From: Thalassia testudinum
Taxonomy: Eukaryota > Streptophyta > Magnoliopsida > Alismatales > Hydrocharitaceae
NCBI GenBank assembly: GCA_037157565.1
Contig: JAZHRO010000063.1
Location: forward strand, 9,282,001-9,346,000
DNA: 64,000 nt
Reading direction: 5' to 3'
Made by a program: the position numbers and the translations under genes. The notes beneath the pieces were generated by a model. It searched no databases. It had not been told where the DNA came from and saw nothing but the letters and a program-made list of their open reading frames with translations. The stretch's first letter is position 1; each line of letters begins with the position of its first letter. Positions 57,001-64,000 of this stretch are shown here, piece by piece.

Positions 57001-58460
57001 TAACTTAGATAAACCTAGGGAATGGCAGATTAGGTTAAATCTTTCCTTTGGCAAGGGTTTTGTGAAGATATCAACTAATTGATTCTCTGTTTTAACGAAT
57101 TCTAAGTTGATTTCTCCTTTTAAGACGGTCACTTAGAAAGTGGTGTCTAACATCAATATGTTTAATCCTACAATGTTGAACTGGATTCTTAGATAAGTTT
57201 ATGACACTAGTGTTGTCACACAGTATTTTGTTATTCTTATAGGATAGGCCAAAATCTTGTAAGGTTTATTTCATCCACAATAGTTGTGAACAAGGTAAAG
57301 ACATAGCTACATATTTTGCTTCGGTGGTTGAAAATGAAATAGTGTGTTGTTTTTAGAGAACCAAGAGACTAGGGAATTTTCGAGAAATTGACACATTCCA
57401 CTGGTACTCTTTCTGTCTGTAAAGCTACTGCATAATCAGCATCACAAAAGGAATAAATTTCCAATGTCTGTAACTTTGGATAGAAAAGTCCTAAGTCTTG
57501 TGTATTGTTTAAGTATCTAAGTATTCTTTTAACAACATTTAGATGTATTTCGTTAGGGTTTACTTGAAAGCGAGCACACAAACAAGTGCAAAAGAGAATA
57601 TCAGGTCTACTAGCAGTCAAGTATAATAAAGATCCTATCATGCTTCTATACAATTTCTGATCTACAGACCTACCTATGTCATCAGATTTTAGTTGCGTAA
57701 AAGCTATCATAGGTGTTTCTTTTCCCTTTACTTCGTCCATGGAGAATTTCTTCAAGATCTCCGTGGTGTATTTGGTTTATGATATGAAGATTCCAGAGGA
57801 TAGCTAATCAATTTAAAGTCTGAGAAAGAACCGAAGTTCTCCCATCATGCTCATTTCAAATTGATCCTGCATTACCTTTGCAAATTCCTGGCATAACAAA
57901 TCATTAGTAGCACCAAAAATGATATCATCTACATAAATTTGTATTATTAAGAGATCATTTTCTTTTCTTTTCGTAAGTAAAGTTGGATTTATTTTACCAA
58001 TTTTAAACTCATTTTTTGTATGATAAGTTTTAATCTTTCGTACCAAGCTCATGGAGCTTGTTTTAGATCATATAATGCTTTATTTAATTTGTATACGTAT
58101 TTTGGATATTTAGCATCTTCAAAACCTAGAGGTTGTTTAACATAGACTTCCTCCTTGATGAATCTATTTAGAAAGACACTTTTGACATCCATCTGAAAAA
58201 GTTTGAATTCCATACAGGCGCATATGTTTCATCAGAATCTATTCCTTCTTCTTAATTATATCCTTGGGCCACAAGTCTAGCTTTATTTCTTACTACTTCT
58301 CCTGATTCATTAAGTTTATTCCTAAAGGCCCATTTGGTTCCTATAATGGTCTGGGAGTCATGTTTTGGAACAAGTTCCCATACTTGGTTTCTTTTGAATT
58401 AATTCAACTCATCTTCCATAGCAATAATCCAACAATTGCCAGAAAAGGCTTCCTTAACAT
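57001..58460 (-). pseudogene. pol: J reverse transcriptase and RNase H
   Basis: A broken Ty1/copia RT. The clearest open parts are 58052-57813 (IIQIYVDDIIFGAT, with both Asp of YVDD kept; FEMSMMGELRFFLRL, where the usual FFLGL is changed) and 57755-57369 (KKFSMDEVKGKETPM; YRSMIGSLLYLTASRPDILF; VNPNEIHLNVVKRILRYL; YSFCDADYAV of RNase H). Upstream, LKQAP-type sequence near 58060 and other RT remnants lie in shifted frames. The RNase H end is lost in stops. The enzyme would make the cDNA; this copy cannot. Confidence 0.9.
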
Positions 58461-58469
58461 TTTTGGGTT

Positions 58470-59495
58470 CTAATTGAGAAACAAAGGCTGTGAAGCTAAG
58501 GTGTTGATGGAAGATCTGGTTTGAACTCCTTTAGATAGTTCTCCTATCACCAATTCTTTTGGATGATCCTTCATATAGGAAATATCTTTAGGAAGTTCAT
58601 CTAAAATGCTTTCTTCTGGAATGTTTGATGGATCATCTATTAGGTCATCATCATCATTTGTAGAAGATTTAGGTTGAGCTAATGTTTCATCGAATGCTAC
58701 AAGCATGGTCTCCTCAACAACTGAATTCTTCTTGTTAAAAACTCTATAGGCTTTATTTCTAGTTGAGTAGCCTAAGAAAATTCCTTTTGAGCTCTTAGCA
58801 TCAAACTTATCAAGATTGTCTTTGGTGTTAAGTATAAAACATCTACAGCCAAATATCTTGTAGTAGGAAATTCTAGGTGTTCTTCCATGATAGAGTTCAA
58901 AAGGTGTTTCGTTTAGGATTAGTCTAATTAGGGATCTATTTTGAATGTAGCAAGCAATGTTTACTGCCTCTGCCCAAAAATATCGAGGTAGCTTTGATTC
59001 GCACAGCATTGTGCAGGCACACTCTTGTAGGGTCTTATTTTTCCTTTCAACTACACCATTCTAAGGTGCAGCACTAGGGAAAGCAAATTCGTGTTTTATC
59101 CCATATTGATCACTGAAATTAGAAAAAGATTCATTCTCAAATTCTCCTCCTTGATCACTTCTAATCCTAATTACTTCATATCCTTTTTCCTTCTGTAGTC
59201 TTCTTACAAGCTTGCTAAAAACATCAATAATTAAATCCTTACTTCTTAAGAAGGATACCTAAGTAAATCTAGAGAAATCAATGATTATGACTAAACAATA
59301 TCTACACCTGCTTAGGCTTTCAGATTTGGTTGGTCCAAATAAGTCTAAGTGAAGTAGCTCCAGGGGTCGAGAGGTGCTAACCATCCTTTTTGGTTTGAAA
59401 GGATTTTTTGTTTGTTTATCAACTTGACAAGAATCACAGACTTTGCTTTTCTTGAAGTTGATCTTTGGTAGACCTTTAACAAGTTCATGTTTCAC
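58470..59495 (-). pseudogene. pol: J integrase
   Basis: Open parts 59495-59259 and 59009-58470. The first carries the second half of the zinc site (VCDSCQVDKQTKNPFK) and HLDLFGPT with the first catalytic Asp, then CLVIIIDFSRFTW. The middle part (second Asp in SDQGGEFEN, Glu in NGVVERKNK) is readable in shifted sequence near 59060-59150. The second open part has ESKLPRYFWAEAVNIACYI, YHGRTPRISYYKIFGCRCFI and KGIFLGYSTRNKAYRVFNKK, the usual C-terminal part before RT. Integrase inserts the cDNA. Confidence 0.9.
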
Positions 59496-59930
59496 AAGTC
59501 AACTAATGTTTCCCATCTAAACATGACATAGTCGTCTGTGCCAAAGTGTTGCCTCTTCGTCAGATGTGACAAGACATTCAAGACTGTCACATTTGTCAAA
59601 GTTGACAATATAAATATCTTTATGTCTGTTTCCTTTAAGGATAGTTTGTTTTGTTTCCTTATCCCGTATTTTAAATCCATTCAAAGTGAAAGTGATTTTA
59701 TATCTTTTATCACATATTTGACTTACACTGAGAAGAATATGTTTTAGTCCACTAACTGTATGTACATTATCAAAAGATGTGGAGGAGTTACTAATTTGCC
59801 CAATACCAACTATATAGCCCTTGTGGTTGTTCCCAAATGTGACCATACCACCTTCCTGGCGGTGGAGTTGTAGGAATACTTCTTCCCCTCTGGTCATGTG
59901 CTTGGAACATCTGTTGTCCATGATCCATCT
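59496..59930 (-). pseudogene. pol: J protease and pre-integrase region
   Basis: Open frame 59921-59517. It begins DNRCSKHMT, where copia proteases have DSG followed by CSxHMTG; the catalytic DSG is DNR here, so the protease is dead. FGNNHKGYIVGIGQI, LKHILLSVSQIC and TLWHRRLCHV at the end are the usual flap and pre-integrase segments (with the HH half of the zinc site). Confidence 0.85.
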
Positions 59931-59956
59931 TCTTTCTTCTTGATCCTGTCATTGGT

Positions 59957-60297
59957 TTGCATTTGTGAGGTCTTGGTTTGGTTGATATATAGAGAGGCTT
60001 CAAAATTCCATTGGTTTCTTTATATGTCCACTTCTTATAGTCTACTTGACCTACAAAACAAGATTGCAAAAGTGCTTTTGGTACCCATTTTTGTTTGGGT
60101 CCACAGTGGTTAGCTTGTGCTGCCTGTTGCATTTGTAAGGTCTTGGTTTGGTTGATCTATAGAGAGGCTTCAAAGTTCCATTGGTTTCTTGATATGTCCA
60201 CTTCTTATAATCTACTTGTCCTACAAAATAGGATTGCAAAAGTGCTTTTGGTACCCTTTTTTGTTTGGGTCCACAGTGGTTAGCTTGTGCTGCCTGT
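59957..60297 (-). repeat. 170-bp tandem duplication between J gag and protease
   Basis: Two nearly identical units, 59957-60126 and 60127-60297. Each encodes QAAQANHCGPKQK and VGQVDYKKWTY on the minus strand. The period of 170 is not a multiple of three, so it shifts the frame and is probably specific to this copy. Confidence 0.85.
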
Positions 60298-61100
60298 TTA
60301 TACAAGCTACCTTTCTTCTTGTTTTGGCTAGAACTAGATAATTCTTGATTATTTTTAGGTATGTATCCTAACCCAAACTTTGTGGTGCTCTAGGTTTGTG
60401 TTCCTAATAGCTTATGCAAATTTTTATTACCTTTAGTGAATTTAGCCAAGTCATTCAAGAGAATAGCAAAATTTTCTTATAGCTTATCTATATCTACTTT
60501 TAGATTGTCTATATGTGACTTTAGTGAAGTAATTTCAATAGATAATTCTTTGTTTTGTAAGGTAAGCATATCTTTTTGTGCTCTTTCTTCCCCTAATGCT
60601 TTTGTTAAGTTTTTATTTTCTAATTTCAGTAACTTAACTATGTCATGCATCTCAGAAAATGCTTCTAATAACTCATCTTGTGAGAAAGAGGTTAACTCAT
60701 CTCCTAGGAGAGCTTCTTCTCCTGAGGTTTCTTCTTCTTCTAAACTCAAATCTGATTCATCCCATGTTGCTGTAAAGGCCTTTTTCTTCCCTTCCTTTCT
60801 AGAAAATTTCTTCTTCCTTTCTGACTCCTTAAGAATTGGATAATCCTTCTTGATATGTTCTTTTCTCTTGCAGTTGTAGCAGGTAATCGCGTCTGCTTTG
60901 GATTCTTCTTTCTTCTTCCTCCAACTCCTCTTATTCTTGGGGAACTTTTTAAACTTTCTAGAGAGAAGGGCTATGTCTTCCTCTTCTTCTCCGCTTGACG
61001 AATCTTCAGATTGCTGATTGGCTTCAAGGGCTACGGTCTTCTTCTTGATTCCTTCATCTTCATGCTCCTTCATGTGTTGGAGTTGGACTTCATTAGCCAT
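60298..61100 (-). pseudogene. gag: J gag, C-terminal part with zinc knuckle
   Basis: Open frame 61100-60477. It has an acidic stretch (SSGEEEEDIALLSRKFKKF), a basic stretch and a CCHC-type knuckle CYNCKRKEHIKKDYP in which the last Cys is Tyr. After this come ATWDESDLSLEEEETSGEEA and a coiled-coil-like tail (LLKLENKNLTKALGEERAQ). This order is typical of SIRE-like Gag. The knuckle would bind RNA. Confidence 0.88.
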
Positions 61101-61591
61101 TAAAATTCCACTAAGATTGTCTAGTTTTAGAGTGGATAGATCTTTTGATTATTGTATGGTTTTTTTTGCCTCCTTGTCACTGGTAAGCAATCGAAGGATC
61201 TTCCTTACCAGAGCTTCCTTCTTTATATCCTGATCTAGATTTCATAGAGTTTATGATGTCCATGAATTGTGTGAACATTTCTTTGATTGACTCCCCCTTC
61301 TTCATTCTAAAAGGCTCATAATTTTGAGTTAGTAAATTAATTCTGGTTTCTTTTACCTTCGACGTTCCCTCATGAGTGGCTTCAAGGATGCTCCAAATCT
61401 CATGGGCTGGCTTGCAGGCTAAAACTTGGTTGAATTCTACTCTAGAAAGCCCACAAAAGATTGTGTTCATGGCTTTCACGTTATGCATTGCCATCTTCTT
61501 CTGATCTAGAGTTGCTGCCACATCCTCCTTGATCTCGAGGCATGTGTACTTAGAAGCAATTGCATCCCATACTTCATAATCCATTGACCAC
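61101..61591 (-). pseudogene. gag: J gag, N-terminal part, truncated
   Basis: Open frame 61584-61177: MDYEVWDAIASKYTCLE, NTIFCGLSRVEFNQVLAC, AHEIWSILEATHEGTSKVKE and FRMKKGESIKEMFTQFMDII, the copia Gag (UBN2-like) domain. A complete Gag has more residues before DYEVW; here LTR sequence begins seven bases upstream, so the gag start, leader and PBS were deleted. A frameshift separates it from the C-terminal part. Confidence 0.9.
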
Positions 61592-62552
61592 AGGAGGGTT
61601 GAATAGTATCACTTTTAAAAAAATATATGAATAAAAAATAAATTCACAACAGAATCAAGCATAGATTATGCCTGGATTTATAGTGGAAACCTAAACCAGG
61701 TGAAAACCACTACCTAAGCCTCTCAGCTTAGGTTTTCTCGACTAGTTGAGGCTAGTCAATCCACTATCGTACCACTTTAACGAGGGTGGCATAACCTCTT
61801 TACAAACACTTCTCCTTATAACCTAAAGAGAAGCACAACAACAACCACAACGAATCTTCCCCAACAACTTGGGATCCGTTAATCAAAACAACAATCTAAA
61901 AGAACAATGTAGAGCTATGGAACCTCAATAAAAATCAAAGTGGAATTTCAGCAGAGGTTTGAAACGACGTGCTTTGAAAGGAGTGAAAAATAAAATGTAG
62001 AAACACTTGAAGAAGCACAAGAAGCTCTATTCTTTTAGAGGATTTTTCTATTGAAAGTTATATGAAAAAGGGTTGCATACGACTTCTATTTATATTAAAA
62101 ATTCCACATGAAAAGGAAATGAAATTGGTCGATCAATTAAGGTAGATTGATTAATCAAAATGAGATTTGATCGATCAATCTAGTTATTTGATCGACCACT
62201 GATTGTTGATTAATTAGATTAATTGGTCGATCAGAAGGGTATTAATCAACTTCCTAAAATGGGTTATTTTGATCGATTAACTAAGTTGGTTGGTCGATCA
62301 ATCAATTCGATCAATTAGTCTTATTGGTTGATCAATAACCCTAGAAACTTATTTTAGAGAAAAGTGTGAAAATCCATTTGAGTTTTATTTTGAGGTTCCT
62401 TAAAAAAATATCCTAGACTCAATAAAAGTAAAAGACACAGATCAGCATCCATCTAATCTTGATCCATGAGAGAAGCTCTGATCCGTGATAGTCCTAAAAT
62501 ATTAGTCTTGCAATAAACATAATTTTGGTGCATCAAAATAGAGGTGCTTACA
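61592..62552 (-). repeat. J 5' LTR, inner end deleted
   Basis: Matches 49457-50407. About 35 bp at its inner end are missing relative to the 3' LTR. It ends GAGGTGCTTACA before the TSD CAAGG. TATA at 62094-62086; GATCGA-type cluster 62127-62336. Confidence 0.9.
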
Positions 62553-62725
62553 CAAGGTACCAGATACAATTGCAGGAAAAATTGCATAAAAGCACAAAAG
62601 TATGCATTATTTACAAAATGACGTAAAATGCCTAATTTGACCTAACTAAATGCAATCTAACATAAATTACCCTTATACTAACATTAGTTAGGCACTAATT
62701 AACATAAACAAATATAGAAATATCA
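62553..62725 (-). repeat. Inverted G LTR, right piece (LTR start)
   Basis: The reverse complement starts TGATATTTCTATATTTG and matches 47473-47640. The first five bases are J's TSD. Confidence 0.8.
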
Positions 62726-62745
62726 CACCCCCATGCCTATCTATT
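62726..62745 (-). other. Polypurine tract of the inverted G copy
   Basis: The minus strand reads GATAGGCATGGGGGTG before the LTR start, preceded by GAGGACTAGCAATA. It proves that the inverted LTR is a 3' LTR. Confidence 0.8.
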
Positions 62746-63615
62746 GCTAGTCCTCGAGCAAAATACTAAGCGAGAAGCTTACAAGAAAATAATATTCACA
62801 TGGGAAACTAATTTGCAAGTTTTAAGCAACGCCAAATCAACGTCAACAATTTCGATTCCTCACCAAAATGAAGGAATCATACACAAAACCTTAATGTCAA
62901 AGACTCAACGGTTCTAAAGTATTGACTTAAATCTGGATCGCACAAATCAAATCAGGAATCTTATTAGCCATTAGACTTGGGTCGCTAGAGTAACTCTGAC
63001 TAAGTCGACCCACCTAAGGTTCAAATCGAATGTGACAAACAAGCATCATGTTTGTGAAATAATGTCACTCATCAAATGGATAACTAAGTTGATTAATAGT
63101 ATTTAATAAGACTTCGAATATTTCTATGCTTTCTCTAGAATAACCTATCTTCGGCTAGGCCATACTAAGACTTGACAGTTTTCTCCTCACCACTTTTCTA
63201 TACTGAGGTCAACACACAAGGTGTATTTCTCCCCAGCTGGACTCCTAGGTCTCTTGATGACTATCTCACTTATTTAGGATGCATTCATGGAGGTAAGGGA
63301 TGAAATGGATAAATATATATATATATATATTGCATTTCTTCTCTTGTTTTTATTTTTTATTTTTTTATAACTTCCTCCGACTACTCATTTTTCTAGGTTA
63401 TCTTCTTTGTCACACTCATTTTTCTAGGTGAGTGGCTCTCTTTCATCCATTATGAATCCATGCCCTACAAACAAGAACATACTTAAGAGTTACAAACATG
63501 GCAAAAGTCCTTTGGATCCTTTGTCCTAAGACAAAATCTTATTGACCACTAAGGACTAAACAAAATCACCCAAAAGATGAGTCAATGCAATGGGCAAGTG
63601 AAGATGCTTGGAACT
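62746..63615 (-). other. 3' internal region of the inverted G copy
   Basis: No gene. It has a (TA)n microsatellite at 63312-63330, T-rich stretches (63345-63370) and a partly repeated CTCATTTTTCTAGGT (63385, 63414). It ends abruptly at the LTR start at 63616. Confidence 0.5.
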
Positions 63616-64000
63616 TGATTGCATAGCAATCATGGATCCTAATTTGACTAAATTAAGCTAATAACCTAGCTCACATCTTGTAAATAGAGCATACATTGCA
63701 TGCATTGCATTCATAGTTTCATCTGTACATTCTAATTCTATCATATTATGCTCGATTGAGTAATATCATCAATTTATACATGTAGGACCATAATCAGGGA
63801 GCGAAATTGGAGCTTACAGATACAGGAGAACCATCTCTACAAGCTGGGAATAAAGAAGCAGCTAGCAAAAGGAGCAGAGCAGCAAACCCATACAAACCTA
63901 TGCCAACCTATACACGTCTAATTAACCCAACCTCACAAACCCCTGCACACACACACACCTTACTTACACACTTGTGCACACACATAAATTGCGAATTGCA
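63616..64000 (+). repeat. Start of an H/A-type LTR, runs off the window
   Basis: TGATTGCATAGCAATCATGG matches the A LTR start TGATTGTGCAGCAATC, and the following 60 bp match H (43195-43260). No PPT precedes it, so it is probably the 5' LTR of another inserted element rather than the 3' LTR of H. Confidence 0.6.

Larger units (their letters stand above)
49423..62552 (-). mobile_element. Element J: SIRE-like Ty1/copia retrotransposon with third ORF, decayed
   Basis: Bounded by a perfect TSD CAAGG (49418-49422 and 62553-62557). On the minus strand: 5' LTR (about 61592-62552), gag, protease, integrase, RT, RNase H, a third ORF, PPT, 3' LTR (49423-50407). The domain order with integrase before RT is that of Ty1/copia. 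The Gag type, MSMMGEL in RT and a third ORF point to the SIRE/Maximus group. The PBS, gag start and inner end of the 5' LTR are deleted. Two solo LTRs lie in it. Without them it is about 8.6 kb. Confidence 0.93.

Noticed and set aside
63312..63330. (TA)n run as a regulatory site
   Set aside because: A plain microsatellite; nothing else supports a function.
63616..64000. 3' LTR of element H
   Set aside because: No polypurine tract precedes it and the flank is G-type 3' UTR in the opposite orientation; a new insertion is more likely.

Overview
The window is flowering-plant nuclear DNA made almost wholly of LTR retrotransposons inserted into one another. I find no convincing host gene, rRNA, tRNA gene or CRISPR array. 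The plant origin is inferred from Ty3/gypsy elements of Athila type (tRNA-Asp-like primer sites, polypurine tracts reading GATAGGCATGGGGGTA, DLGAS-type protease), a Ty1/copia element of SIRE-like type, and the lack of any bacterial gene structure. The many nested insertions and in-frame stops suggest old, probably methylated heterochromatin. I cannot name the species.

Layout. I use letters for the elements. Element C (+) is the outer frame: its 5' LTR is entered at base 1 and its 3' LTR starts at 42602. Its 5' LTR was split by A (143-9799, +, TSD CTTTC), B (10375-17491, +, TSD CCCAT/CCCAC) and D (17905-35889, +, TSD GACTC). D is the same family as C. D's own 3' LTR was split by E (23495-35109, minus, TSD GATAG), a full-length Athila-like element with gag, protease, RT-RNase H and integrase. 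C's coding region holds a copia-type solo LTR, K (about 36957-38697).

From about 42930 comes a second complex. H (+; LTR about 43184-45720, gag-protease-RT start to 47472) is broken by G (LTR 47473-49037, PBS 49041). A truncated inverted G LTR follows, and this carries the SIRE-like copia element J (49423-62552, minus, TSD CAAGG). J's third ORF was hit twice: by a solo LTR of the C/D family (50818-53599, TSD CTCTT) and by a solo LTR of the E family (54116-55881, TSD ATGGT). The window ends inside an H/A-type LTR that starts at 63616.

How the parts relate. E and J are the only elements with recognisable RT and integrase, and both are broken. A, B, C and D carry no RT or integrase. Instead they encode degraded gag(-protease) proteins followed by acidic, Asp/Glu/Tyr-rich proteins of unknown function. 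B shares LTR ends and a duplicated 3' UTR module with E, so E-like enzymes may have moved it. All Athila-type families share an internal PPT-like block 1-2 kb upstream of the true PPT and a GGCATTAAACT-type block at the end of the coding region. The best candidates for something undescribed are the acidic-ORF families, the internal PPT-like and repeated 3' UTR modules, a tRNA-like A-box/B-box pair and a hairpin inside E-family LTRs, and palindrome arrays upstream of the TATA box in three unrelated LTR families.
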